From Volvariella volvacea V23 (lineage: Eukaryota > Basidiomycota > Agaricomycetes > Agaricales > Pluteaceae), in assembly GCA_000349905.1 (NCBI GenBank), contig KB722758.1, forward strand, positions 446,981 through 510,980: 64,000 nucleotides of DNA, in the 5' to 3' direction. Below the pieces are notes generated by a model that searched no databases, was not told the DNA's origin, and saw only the letters and a program-made list of their open reading frames with translations. Each line of letters begins with the position of its first letter. The stretch's first letter is position 1. Of the stretch, positions 1-11,248 are shown in pieces. A program made the translations under genes and the position numbers.

Positions 1-762
1 AATGGGCATTAGTAGGAAAGGCTATGGTACCCCGAAAGCCCTACTTGTATATCGTAACTCATGTCGAGATTTCGGCACACTCCGGGGCGCTGTGCAGGCG
101 AGGATTTAACTGGGGATAGCAATCCTGAGAAGGAATCCTAGAACACAAATTGTTAGTGAAAGAGCGGAAGGACCACGAGCGCACAGACGGAGAATGGAGC
201 TAGATCCGTGGAGGCGATATCCAGGCGTGGCAATAAAAGCGCTTCAGACAATCTGCGAGGAGGAGTGCACTATAGAATTGGTCAGGACAATACAGAACCA
301 GATATATTTTCAACCTCGTGAATAAGGGGTGATTCTTGAATAGCAGCAGGAAGCATAGTCGTCGAGATTTATAGTAATGATAGAATAGCGAGAATATGCA
401 GGCTTATGGCACAACGCCCTGCGTCGATGGTCGTGAGGTCGTGGTATCACCGAGAAGCGAGGAGCAGGAGGAAAGGCAGCGCGTGAGGGGGTATCGCAAT
501 GGAAGTGGAGTGGTGACGAAGAAGAGATGCTCAGAGCAATTCGATGAAGGATAGATAGCTTTGTGAATGTTTGGTTGGTGAAATGCGATAATGTACAGGT
601 CAATGCTATCCATAAATGATGAATACATAGACTATATGCGCAAGATTCGTGAGTATATGCGCCTTCTGTCGAGCGGTGAGCCCACCTTTTATGATTTTAT
701 AGGCACACCCATCACAGTTGCTGAAAAGCGCCGTGTAAGTCGACAGCGTGGTCAAATGCAGG
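1..762. other. Left-edge region without a recognised gene
   Basis: Only short ORFs with no recognisable domain occur here (the longest is about 97 codons, minus strand, 310-603). No tRNA, repeat array or transposon end was seen. The right part is presumably the 3' flank of the minus-strand ADE8 gene. Confidence 0.4.
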
Positions 763-1495
763 TCAAAGACGCACCACTACCGGGGCAACTTCATCTAGTA
801 CCTTGGCTGCAGCCTGGACAATGATCTCGTGTTCCACCCGATGCAATCTCTCTTCAAACGCCTCGATGGGCTCTCCTTTCTCGATAGGAACTTCTCTTAC
901 AATTAGTGGCTCCCCTCTGTCGACATCTTTGATTACTCTGTGCACCATGACTCCCGAATTCGATATTTCTCCCTTCTGGAACGCCTCGTATGCTCTCTCT
1001 ATCGCGTTTGCGCCATCAAATGCACCGGGTAACGCGGGATGCAAGTTGATTACAGGCGTTGGTTTCGCGACCGTTGTTTCTCCGTCAGCATATTTACGCC
1101 CATCTAGTAGGTCCAAGAATCGATCGCCAAGGATATGCATCCACCCAGCTAGCACAACCAGGTCTGGGTTTTCTCTAATTACAATCTTAGCCACCTCTTC
1201 ATCGTAATCATCCCTAGTTTTTCCAGGATTGGATTTGAGATATGGTTGTAGGGCTAAATATGCAGTCTGGATTGGCGGACTCGCATTTGCAGCCCTTGTG
1301 AGACCATACGCGGCCTTTCGGTTGGACAAGACCAACACGATCTCAGCGGATGGCAATCGAGGAGTATTGAGAGCATCGATGAGGGCCTGAAGGTTGGTGC
1401 CTGGGGAACAGATCACTCGAATCGGAAAAACGCGGGCTATGGTGAAAGATACCTGATCCCGAGATGAGTACCACCAGTCTGCGCTTTCTCGACAT
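763..1495 (-). CDS. ADE8: Phosphoribosylglycinamide formyltransferase (GAR transformylase)
   Basis: The enzyme transfers a formyl group from 10-formyl-THF to glycinamide ribonucleotide, the third step of de novo purine synthesis, in the cytosol. Two exons join (1453-1495 and 763-1400) across a 52-bp GT-AG intron and give 226 aa, the usual size of a monofunctional fungal enzyme. The splice restores the N-terminal glycine loop (LISGSGTNLQALID). The core shows AGWMHIL, the catalytic NLHPALPG segment and a GVMVHRVIKDVDRGEPL block, which carry the Asn, His and Asp expected of the family. The start is the ATG at 1495, immediately before the beta-strand leading into the loop; no upstream in-frame sequence looks conserved. 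The gene is head to head with EFM5, with 171 bp between the start codons. The call is firm; only the exact splice bases are read by eye. Confidence 0.93.
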
Positions 1496-1666
1496 TTTAG
1501 CAGAGGTTGTCAGTCGGTGGACAATCCCTCCAAATCGCCCCTTTTGCCTTTTCTGATTTCCGATCACGACTTACCATATCGGGTACTCCGTGAACCTGAT
1601 TAAATCGTAATTTTCTGCTTCATTTCTAGACAACTTGTCCGACAATAATTCAATCTCCATACCAGA
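1496..1666. promoter_or_regulatory. Shared divergent promoter of ADE8 and EFM5
   Basis: The 171 bp between the two start codons must hold both 5' UTRs and both promoters. No clear TATA box is visible. The role is inferred from gene layout only. Confidence 0.45.
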
Positions 1667-2646
1667 ATGCTCTTCCCAAATTCTCCTAGTTCTAGCATCT
1701 CGTCCTTCAGTGATCTCTCCATCTCTCCGCCAAAACTCGACCCGAGCACCCTCGCACTTCTTGATTCTTTCTATATGACCAAGGCCAACGAAGAGCGTCG
1801 TTTCAAAGAACTTGCTGCTGAACGGGCTGCTGCTGAAGTAGCGGGACTCGCCCTGGAAGACACAAAAGAGGAAAAGCCTATGATGAGCGTAGAAGAATAT
1901 CAGCTGGCTTTCGGCGAAGACTGGCAGCTCAGCCAATTCTGGTAGGACCCTTCTGCCTCCACACACGACACTCACCTCGCCGGCGGACTGAACGTGAAAT
2001 CAGGTATAAAGCTGACTTTGCTTATAAATTAGCAAGACACCTCCACTCCCTTTGCGCGCCAGAGACCAAGATTGCTTTCCTTTGTTGTCCTACGGCATTC
2101 GTCGCGTTTCAACACCAAAACCCACACACCGGAGCACGTCTCCTTGAGGTTGATCAGAGATTTGCCGTTCTTTCCCCCAAAGCGTACTTTCCATATGATA
2201 TGGACGAACCTGACATCATCCCCGAAGATCTCAAAGGCAAGGTTGATATCGCTATTGTTGACCCGCCATTCCTGAACGAGGTATGCATTACTTCGCGGAA
2301 GTTCTTGCTCATCTTATCCACAGGAACACCTACCCGGTATCTCCACCTGAATTCTTTCTCTTGACAATTCTATCCCCAGGATACCAACACCAAGCTCTCG
2401 ACCACCCTCAAGCTTCTGCTCCATCCAACTAAGGGGAAACTTGTCCTGCTTACTTCAGTTTCCATCGAGGACATACTACGTCGCATTTATGCCTCTCCAC
2501 CAATAGGCCCTTTGAGGCGGACCACTCTGGAGGTCGAACACAATCGATTGGCCAACGATTTTGCTTGCTGGGGAACCTGGGATGGCGCCGAAGACTTCGG
2601 AGCTTCTGAACCCGCCTCCTCCCAGGCTCAAACAGCCAAGAATTAA
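1667..2646 (+). CDS. EFM5: eEF1A lysine N-methyltransferase, EFM5/EEF1AKMT1 family
   Basis: This is a SAM-dependent methyltransferase of the family that modifies a lysine of elongation factor eEF1A in the cytosol. Three exons (1667-1941, 2004-2280, 2380-2646) give 272 aa. The first exon carries a Ser-rich N-terminus, then SVEEYQLAFGEDWQLSQFWY, which is typical of the family. The middle exon holds a TKIAFLCCPTAFVAF strand, an acidic LLEVDQRF segment and the catalytic-type DPPFLNE motif (an NPPY relative) at its end. The third exon includes a KLVLLTSVSIED strand and a VEHNRLANDFACW block. Frame and splice consensus agree at both introns. It is paired head to head with ADE8. Substrate identity rests on family membership. 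Confidence 0.88.
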
Positions 2647-3379
2647 TCCCTGGATACACCAGGCTCCACACCTATAACCATTCGGAAACGCCCATATTCT
2701 GTCTGCTGGAAATTAGATATATATATCTTGATTAGCCCCCAGATTGTTACTGTATCCATACCCCAATTTAGACGGAAATCAAATCACATATGTTCCGAAC
2801 GGCTTTTGTGGCAGGAGCTATACCCCGTTAGTGCTGAGCATGGAGTAGTAGAAGTGACAAACTCGAACACGAGTTGGTAAGCGGAGCACGGCGAGGCGGG
2901 ATACAGGGGTGAGAAACTGGACCACGATAGACCAACCGGCCGACAACCGACTCGCATCATGTTTCGTCATTCACTCCCAAGATTGCGTGGATTTGCGAAG
3001 AGGTGGCCCTGCAAGATTATACCTTGGTGGGCCTTCTATTGATTACTTTCATGTGGTAATTAGAGTTGACCAGGTATACATAAATGCACGTCAGGTGGCT
3101 CGTCGGTTTTACTATATACAAGAAAACCCGAAGTATGAGGGCAGCTATATGATATGTATGTACGTAGGACTGCCGAACAACTAAACGCAAGTATGTGAAT
3201 TGGCAGAGAGATGAAAGCAGCGCGTCTCAATGAGGCTAGACGGCCTTGGTTTTCAATGCCAGAGAAAACGCCATCGCGGCTGATATTCTTTGCCTATATA
3301 TACCCCTCATGATTAAAGTTTGGGCGTTGCGGCTCCCCACTTTCTCGTCCACTCGCTGGTCATACCAACGTTGTCCAGA
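2647..3379. other. Intergenic region and promoter of the MFS gene
   Basis: No supported gene. ORFs at 2909-3184 and 3246-3482 show no domain, and the second overlaps the real first exon of the MFS gene in another frame. The right part holds a TATA-like element. Confidence 0.45.
3295..3302 (+). promoter_or_regulatory. Candidate TATA box of the MFS transporter gene
   Basis: An uninterrupted TATATATA lies 78 bp upstream of the chosen ATG at 3380, a spacing that suits a short 5' UTR. Assignment is by position only. Confidence 0.4.
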
Positions 3380-5167
3380 ATGGGTGACATATCCGATAAG
3401 GATGATTCGAGCTCAGGCCTGGAGAAATCTCAATGGGATCCTGAACGAGAGATCGCTGTTAGGAGAAAGTGAGTTTTGCTAATCGACCACGGACTTAAGA
3501 TCCGATAGTTGACGGTGACTTCGATGGTTTATTTATTATAGGATTGACCTCACAGTATTACCATTACTGACTTTAGGGCTTTTTGTCTTTCAGTTGGATC
3601 GTATGAATCTTGCTAGTGTCCTTACTGGAGGGTTCAGAGAACAGATTGGGGTAAACCAGAACGTGGTTAATCTCGGAAATCAGTTGATGTTCATGGGTAT
3701 TGTCGTGCTCGAAATCCCATCAAACATGCTGCTTCAAAAGGTATGTACCATATTACACACAAGCTATTGGATTGTTAGTAATGTTCGTAAAAATCAGGTT
3801 GGCCCTCAGAAGTACATTGCCGCTCAAGTGCTTCTATTCGGCCTCGTCGCATCACTACAGATTTTCATTCGGAATCATATCGGATTCTTGATGTCGCGTT
3901 TGTTCCTCGGATTTGCAGAGGCAGGATATATACCAGGAGCCATCTTCACGTTGTCTACTTGGTATACCAAGGATGAGCTTGCGCGCAGGGTGGCAATTTT
4001 CTTCTTTGGGATGTTTGGCGGAAATGCATTCAGCCCGCTGCTAGGTGCTGGGATATTGAGGATGGAAGGAGCGGGTGGATTGAGGGGGTGGCAGTGGATT
4101 TTTCTATGTGAGTTGTATATTCGGGTCATGTCACCTGTTGTGTGCTGAACTCAGACAGTGGAGGGGCTATTTACAATCTTGGTCTCTTTCTTCATGATTT
4201 TCCTCTTCCCAGGGACACCAGCAAAACCTAAAGCTATTGTCTCCCTCATAAAGTTTGAGGATGACGATATTCATATTCTTCAAGAGAGACTAAAAGCCTC
4301 GCATGGTGGAGAGGTATCTACAAATGGCCTTTCAATTTCGCCCCGAAAGGTTTGGAAAACATTAACGCACTGGCGTCGATGGCCGCATTTCCTAGCGACA
4401 TCAATCGTATTCGCTACTTGGTCTCCTTTGACTACGTATACACCATCTATATACGTGTAAGCTCGTCTTGTGTGCTTGAATTGGCATGTTGACCTTCAAT
4501 TGAATTCAGGAGCCTTGAGTTCGACCGAATCGCAGCCAACGCTCTTGCATCTATAGGAGGCTTCCTAACCCTTGCTGTGGCCTTCACTTTTGCGTATATC
4601 AGCGACAGGACGAAAAAGAGAGGCTTAACGGTGGCGGCCGCCATTACTTTCTATCTGATTACGCTCATCGTTCTGCGGACCGTCCATCCACAAGTTACGG
4701 GCAAATGGCGTAGATGGGCACTTTGGACAACGGTCAATTCATTCGCTGTGGGATACCATCCGGTGCATAACACCTGGGTACAGCTAAACTGCAAGGACCC
4801 TCAGGAAAGGAGTATCAGCATCGCGTAGGCGTTCAGTTTCCATTTCCTCCTGTAACTCAAGTTAATACTTCTCGCGTGGATCACAGTATGTGGGTTATGT
4901 TCGCTATCAGCGGTTTAATGGCAGGAAGCCAAATTTTCAGACAAGACGACGTGCCCTTGTAAGCGATTGTTCTCGTTGGTGGGTTTGCTGATAGTAAAGT
5001 TATACTCCAGCTATAACAAAGGAGTTATTATTATGATCGGAATGGTAGCAGGTGGCCTGTTCTTCTGGTCAATCCAAATGACAATTTATTACTTCCATAA
5101 CAAGCACGTTAGAGAGGGCCGTCACCCAGAGGTAAACGGTAAAAAACCAAGAGTATATGTCCTGTAA
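3380..5167 (+). CDS. MFS transporter, allantoate/nicotinate (Dal5-like) permease family
   Basis: A plasma-membrane proton symporter of the anion:cation symporter group, whose members carry allantoate, ureidosuccinate, vitamins or small peptides; the substrate cannot be told. Seven exons (3380-3468, 3542-3740, 3798-4107, 4159-4456, 4510-4824, 4887-4958, 5011-5167) give an intact frame of 479 aa, normal for the family. Visible hallmarks are a charged cytosolic N-terminus, IDLTVLPLLTLGLFVFQLDRMN in helix 1, RLFLGFAEAGYIPGAIFTLSTWY in the central helices, GWQWIFLLEGL after the third intron, and AYISDRTKKRG in the second half. The start ATG at 3380 opens an acidic leader ending in RRK, just before helix 1. 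The gene is convergent with the UstYa-like gene (92 bp between stops), so the two could be one accessory unit. Confidence 0.88.
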
Positions 5168-5258
5168 TATAATATATTGATATTGGCGTAACTAGTACGC
5201 GGTGAACCCCGTGGTTTGGTGTTTACACTTGCTTGCTATCGTCATTGTCAGGGCTTCG

Positions 5259-6084
5259 TCATTCAAGCTGTCGAGTTGATACTGTTGAATAATTTGATTT
5301 ACTCCACTTGTGTTGGTGCCATCTATCCAGGTTTTCTCGCATATTGCCGTGAACGTTCGTCCAGTCCCGGCACACATGGGTTGCTCCTATTCGGTCCACC
5401 TCAAAGTCTCGATCCAGGACGTCTGCCGGCTCCAGCGTCAGATTAGGAGAACACAAGATGAATCTGAAGAATTGTAGCAGCAGGCGATCAGATCCAGTCA
5501 CGGTAACCTTTGAAAGCCGTGATATTTTACTAAGACTTACTGGCGGAGGTAGTTAAGGCAGTGCTGCATATGCCCTATTGTTGCTTGATCATACTTTCCT
5601 GTCAACGCCTTCTGCAATAGCCCAACACAGTGTAGTTCATGCCACATGGCGAGCGCGAAAGCACGGTACTCCTCGCCCAATCGAAGGTACCCGTAACCAG
5701 CGGGCAACAAGCTTGCCCATCGCTTCTCGGCTCCTTCACCTTTAAGTGGGCATGCCGACGATTCTTGCACAACCATTGCTACCTCACGATCATCGGGGAG
5801 AAGGTAGAGCTCGGGATAATCATCACCTATATAACCTTGCCAATGGTTGAACCACATAACAGATTGAGGCGGTCAGAATATGCTACCACGCGGATATTGT
5901 TTCACGTGTGAAGGGAGGACCTACTATAGGTTTCCTTTATTTCTTGCTTCACAGAGATAACACTTGGTCTGGTTGAAGCAGTTGACAGGAAAATGGTAGT
6001 CAGATAGACATTTGCTGTCGTGACGATTATGACAATGGTCATTAGCGCAAGCAATGTCGATGGTCTTGCTGCAAAAGTCGACAT
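5259..6084 (-). CDS. UstYa-like (DUF3328) oxidase, both HxxHC motifs present
   Basis: UstYa-family proteins carry out oxidative cyclisation or related steps in fungal secondary metabolism, best known in ribosomally made cyclic peptides (ustiloxin, asperipin). Three exons (5925-6084, 5541-5835, 5259-5463) join to 219 aa, typical for the family. A single membrane segment follows the start (ALMTIVIIVTTANVYLTTIFL, about residues 13-33). Then come YSYIGDDYPELYLL, the first metal-type motif HELHCVGLL, the second motif HMQHCLNYLRQ, and the C-terminal LTLEPADV and THVCRDWTNVH blocks. All hallmark residues are present, so it should be active. It is flanked by an MFS carrier (convergent) and a permease pseudogene (divergent). 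No precursor-peptide gene was found next to it; substrate unknown. Confidence 0.85.
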
Positions 6085-6662
6085 CGGTCACCCTTGAATG
6101 GATGTCTTCGTCCTACTTGAGGTCAGTCGTAATGTGATGCTCTACGGATAAATAATGACCTTCCCAGGGTAATCGACCCATTACTTGGGTGCCAGAATCC
6201 AGCCCTTGGCTCGGTCCCAGACGAAGATCGTGATGTCCAATTGTTCCCATGTCAAGATTGACCCTACCCAGTTTATTTTGGTGTCGAGGCTCCTCCTTTT
6301 GTTGTGGGTACCGATGAAGAAGTTGTGTGGTTGTCTCCCAAGGCTGAAAGATCCGAGGACTATGTTATCTCCGATTCGCATGATCGTTGCTGACTGAATG
6401 GTCAGGCTAAACAATGCGTGGGGTTGATAAGGCCTTATTCCCAAGGACAGCTTCCATGCTTCTCCTCGGTCAGGAAAGCTCCTGTACCGTCGTCTCTGAA
6501 ATAGCAATAGCCATGCTGCTGTACAAACCATGATCCCTGATTCCCAGTGAGTTTATTTGCTATCTTACTGATTAGCAAATTGAACATTCATACTGAGCTT
6601 GCATTCCTCCCAACAGGCTCTCTAGCTGGTACCGTTTCCTCGAATTGTCAAGCTTCACGGAA
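6085..6662. other. Divergent intergenic region, UstYa-like gene and permease pseudogene
   Basis: 578 bp between two divergent start codons. It contains an unassigned minus-strand ORF (6181-6531, 116 codons) with no recognised domain. I do not call it a gene. It presumably holds both promoters. Confidence 0.35.
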
Positions 6663-8891
6663 ATGGGACTCAGTGACGACGGCCATACCACCAACTCTTC
6701 TCAGTCAGCCAATGTTGAGGACGGACAATTGCTAGCGGCTCTGGGCTATAAGCAAGAGTTCAAGCGCGAGTTTTCGCTCTTCGAGTTGTTTGGATTTTCT
6801 TTCTCAATCACTGCAATTGTTCCCTCTATATCGTACGTATTTGTTTGCACCTGAATTCCGTGGTTCAATGGGTATTAGGTCGGTCTTGTTTTACTCACTA
6901 CCCGACGGGGGCCCGATCTCCATGATTTGGGGAGTAAGTTTGATTTGTTGAAGTTTGAGTCGAGGCTGATATGCGGAATGCATAGTGGGCGGCATCTTTT
7001 GTGTTCTTAATCCTTATTGCGCTCGCGATGGCTGAATTGGGGTCCTCAGCTCCGACTTCCGGTGCGTTTTCCGTCATTTATAAAGTCAGGAATACTAACG
7101 ATAGATTCAGGGGGGTTGTATTATTGGACATATCAGTTTTCCCCTCCTAGAATGCGAAATCCGTTGTCATGGGTGGTTGGCTATACCAATACAATTTCTT
7201 ATATCACTGGAGTCGCTGGAGTTGATTTTTCTTGCGCAGTGCAAATCATGGTGGCAGCTAGTATCGCATCTGACCTGACCTTTACACCAACCATCTTTCA
7301 AACATAGTAAGCACTTTATGTGTGTCCTTGGGTCTCATATGGTTAATGCCTACATAGTGGAGTATTTTGTCCCATCCTTGTTTGCCATGTTATCATCGCC
7401 AGCATGGCAACCAAATTTCTTGCACGGTCGCAATATTTATTTGTGACTATTAATATCCAGTGAGGCGACCAATTCCTGCACCTAGCGCAACTCAGACTGA
7501 CTTGTGATTTAGGCTAGTTTTGGTAATACTTATTGGTCTTCCTATTGCCACACCGCTAGCATTGAAAAACTCGGCGGGTTTTACCTTCAGAAGGTTTGAA
7601 AATAGTAAGAAGGTCGTTGATTGGCACTGAACCTAACTGAGATGATTACACAAGTCACGGGTTGGCCTGACAGATGCGCCTTCATCCTTGGTTTCTTGGC
7701 TCCTCTGGTGCGCGTTCTGTACATCTATTGTTCCTCTCACTAACAATCCAATGGAATAGTGGGCAGTCGGTAAGCTACTATATGGCACGTTTACTTCCTC
7801 TCAAACACCATATTAGGGGGCTTCGACGTTGGTCTGCACATCAGTGAAGAAGCAAAAAACGCCAGCATTGCTGTTCCGTGGGCTGTTGTAATTAATACCG
7901 CCGTCGGCTGCGTTCTCGGCTTTGGAATTCAGATCAGCCTTGCATTTTGTATGGGACCCGACATGATCTCCATTTTGTCAAGTCCTATTCAACAACCTAT
8001 GGCTACAGTTAGCGTCCTCGTTGCATTCTAACATTACCTGACCCCTGTTGCAGATTCTGAACAATAGTTTCGGTAAGCAAGGCACATTAGCGATCTGATC
8101 ATTCAATATCGTCGCATTGTGAGTCGTACACCGTCGGGATCGCATTTTTCCGAAGTCTGAAAAGTGTCACTGCACAGGTTCATGGCGGGGATCAGTATCG
8201 TTAGCTATTTTGCTGATACAATGTTTCCCGATTTCACTAACAATAGGTATTCATTTCTAGCTGACCGCATCCTCAAGGCAGACATTTGCGTATGTCCTCC
8301 AGTTCTCCATGTTTTGGTCGTCTGACGATTGATGCAGATTCAGCCGTGATGGAGCCCTCCCTCTGTTTCATTACTTGTACCACACCAACCCACACACGCG
8401 CACCCCAGTTTGCTGTGTGTGCTTTTCCGTGTGTATTGCAGCGTTGATCGGCCTCATTACATTTGCTGGACCTGCTGCAATAGCTGCGATATTCTCCCTG
8501 CGTGTCGTTGGCCAGTACGTTGCGAATTCATCCCGATCGTAGCAAGATTCTTTGGCCAATCATTCAAACCTGGGCCCTTTCACCTCGGTGTATTTGTAAG
8601 TCCTTGTTGTTTGCTGAAACGCCGTGGTATTAACACGAGACTAGAGCCTTCCTGTGGCATCCACCGCCATTTTGTGGATGTGGTTCATGATCGTTGCACT
8701 CATGTTTCCGACTTCGCCTGGCGGGTATGAACTATTCCGTAGCTGTATGGGGCGGTGTATGGGCTCTTGCAATTGAGTGCTATTACTTCCCTAAATATTG
8801 TGGAGTGTACTGGTTCGAGGGACCGGTGAAGAACTCCTCCGGGCGCTTGCCAGTGGCTCAACCGCAATTGGTGGAGGGTTATGACCGCTGA
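6663..8891 (+). pseudogene. Amino-acid/GABA-type permease (APC family), broken by three lesions
   Basis: The exons spell an APC-superfamily transporter of the GABA/choline permease group: FSLFELFGFSFSITAIVPSI, SLPDGGPISMIWGW, IALAMAELGSSAPTSGGLYYW, then LTASSRQTFAFSRDGALP and a C-terminal YYFPKYCGVYWFEGPV. About fourteen exons with good splice sites can be followed from the ATG at 6663, including a 10-nt exon at 7760-7769. Three breaks are seen. A TGA at 8096-8098 stands where a Trp is expected in the segment beginning NSFGKQGTLAI. A one-base loss near 8528 shifts the frame between VVGQYV and IPIVARFFG. A second frame change near 8723-8726 precedes MNYSV. Normal reading would stop at the TGA. 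The otherwise conserved frame suggests recent loss; sequencing error would have to strike three times. Confidence 0.8.
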
Positions 8892-10169
8892 CGAGGCTGT
8901 CTTATCAGATCATTGACTTGCACAGGATTGTCTTCTAGTATAATGATATCTAACTTATGACGTTGATTTCCCACCTATATTTTGCCTTGCTGGATAAACT
9001 CAGGCGCTCGTGATAAGCTAATGCCTCGTGTACCAATGCGTATGTTCCCATGAGTTTTCCATCTCGTGGTATGAGTTCCGCGCGCGTTGACTTTGTTCAA
9101 AACATGATGGTACCAATGAGTTGATTTGGGTTTCAAGAGAGTAAAGATGCTGTTGGGCTGCAGGTCGGTGCATCTTCTCTCGGTGCGGAACGGTGGCGGT
9201 TATGACGTGTCCGCTCATAGCATTATTGGCACCTCTTTAGGGGAGGGAGCTTCCTTTCAAGGTGTGACAGCTCTGACAGGTGGACTTGAAGCATGTCATG
9301 AGGATATGGTTAGCGTCCCAAACAGCAAGCATATACTAAGTGATGGTTGGCCTATTCTCCCTTACTACGAGGCGAGGATCAACACGTTAAGAGGCATTTA
9401 TTCGTACAGTGCAGCGCAATGAATGGAAGGGTCTTGTTTAGATACAATCACGAAACGGCTGAGCTAACTCTTGGGTGTCGAACATGAATGATAGGTCACT
9501 TCAAGCACACCTGCCATACCGTGATGAGTGGACCGAGGTTTTAATAAGAGAAGGTTTGACGCACTAGATGGGCCTGATCAAAATGCGCACGGGCTCTCAT
9601 TATCGGGCGTGTCTTCGGCAGGATTTTCTGTCCCGCAATCTGGAGAGAATCGGATGTTAATTGTTGGAGGAGTCAAGGGGTCAAAATATCAGACCCTGCC
9701 CGTAGGAAATTGCTACGAGAGCGGAGAGTATGATAACGATGGAGACAATTCTCATAGTTAGCACTTGGTGGGGCTCGCTGTGCTATTGAGCTTTATGGCT
9801 GACAAGGTGAAGCTTTCGTTGGTGGAGACACCACGACTATTTGAACATCGATGGCGAGGTCAACTTCTAGTGTAGATAGGAGCATCCGAAGTCATAGCTT
9901 CGGGAAAGAGAACGCCCAACAAAACTGTTCGCAGAGCGCAAATGCTTCCTGCGTGTGAAAGGGCTAACCAAAAGGCCAACTATGTTCCCGTGGTATGAAG
10001 TCCGTGTATTTTGTGCTGCTGCCGCGTTCAATACTCTCAGGTGGAAGCACCTCCAGAACATTCGGATTTAAATGCTCACCGATATTCCGCAACGCTGGGT
10101 GTATTAGTTCCAAATTAGGCCGGGTGTTGGCCAAACCACTGCAAATATTAGTTCGCGTCGTCCGCCACG
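8892..10169. other. Gene-poor region upstream of the MED9-like gene
   Basis: About 1.3 kb with only short ORFs of no known domain (plus strand 9126-9422 and 9528-9761, both under 100 codons). No terminal repeats or transposase fragments were recognised. Confidence 0.4.
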
Positions 10170-10498
10170 ATGATGAGCGCAAGTGCCCTGCAGACATCGA
10201 TTTATGAAGATCTATTAAACCATCTGACTGTCGTTCTTCAGCTTGCTCAAAAGGCAGAAGGCATATTGTCGCCGCAGGCTAAACAGGTTCTCCTCAATGC
10301 AGTAAGTACCAGACACCACTAAGCCGACCTACATCACCATAGGCACCCCAGACCAATGAATTCAAGAACGCGTTATCCCGAGCGAAAGACACGGCAGCGA
10401 ATCTTCCCGGAGGAGAAATGGTGACCGAGGAACAGGATGACGTTCTCGCTATGCTGGTGAAGCTTCGGGATCGAAAGAGGTGCGAGCTCCTCTGGTAG
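10170..10498 (+). CDS. MED9: Probable Mediator subunit 9 (MED9/CSE2)
   Basis: MED9 sits in the middle module of the Mediator complex, which bridges activators and RNA polymerase II in the nucleus. Two exons (10170-10301, 10343-10498) join across a 41-bp intron to give 95 aa. The N-terminal half (LLNHLTVVLQLAQKAEGILS) and C-terminal half (ALSRAKDTAANLPGG, then EEQDDVLAMLVKLRDRKR) are amphipathic helices. The AR-K-LPG-x-x-EEQ pattern is the hallmark of the fungal MED9 domain. It is short even for fungi, and a donor-like GTGCGAG at the RKR codons leaves open a longer spliced C-terminus. Two adjacent ATGs at the start are equally good. Identity rests on this short pattern, so confidence is moderate. 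Confidence 0.55.
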
Positions 10499-11248
10499 TT
10501 GAATTGTTCAATAACGCTTATCGAACACACGTGCCTAGAGAACAGCTTGTTCAATTCACGAATCGTACGATTACAACTAGCGAGGGATCTGGAACGGAGA
10601 CAAAGATGGAGGTTGACTCAATGGCGTCTACTCCATTCTATGAAGGGTGACTTGTGTATGTTGGTCCGTTGGCTCGATCTCGGTTTTCAGTACACTTATT
10701 TGCGCTCTTGTTCTCCTTTCATTGCTTTTACCTTGAAGTTATGGAGCTGGCTCTCTAAGTCGACCTAAGCAATTGCTCTCGACAACGTCATGTCTTCGGA
10801 AATGAGAGGGGGCGTAATGCAGCTACTGCTTTGGGGAAGCGTTTACGGTGGTTTTCTAGTGATTGAATGCGACGAAGGTTGCGAACGGCTACACATGCTG
10901 TCCAGTTGTGCAGTGGCGATGTACGGGGCATTGACATAAGTGAAGACAGCATGAACGTCAGCGAAGAGGCACCTCACGTACAACTCATGGGCGCAGCGCG
11001 AAGGCATTCGTTGGAGTTGTAGGTTGTTCAACCACCTATCGGGCTAAAGGCTCGATGCAATAAAGTGCACTGCCTCCTATTGACAGTAGTCGTTTCGTTC
11101 ACTTGTAAGTACCGCGTGCAACTAGGAGCAACTACCTTTTCGGTGTCTTCATTTGCAAAGTACCTTGTTCTAATCTCCTTTTCTGATAATTTTTTTTCAT
11201 GCTTTCTCTTGCCCAAGTTTGCAACTTAGATGGGGACGAACCAACAAG
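10499..11248. other. Intergenic, nothing recognised
   Basis: Only short shadow-type ORFs. An eight-T run sits near 11190. No repeat or RNA gene seen. Confidence 0.4.

Noticed and set aside
2909..3184. 91-codon ORF upstream of the MFS gene
   Set aside because: No domain, no splice partner, and atypical composition; not called.
6181..6531. 116-codon minus-strand ORF between the UstYa-like gene and the permease
   Set aside because: No recognised domain and it sits in a divergent promoter; evidence is too weak to call a gene.
8054..8178. An intron that would remove the TGA in the permease
   Set aside because: Splicing the GTAAGC donor at 8073 to the acceptor at 8177 puts FMAGISI out of frame; only read-through with the TGA matches the family.
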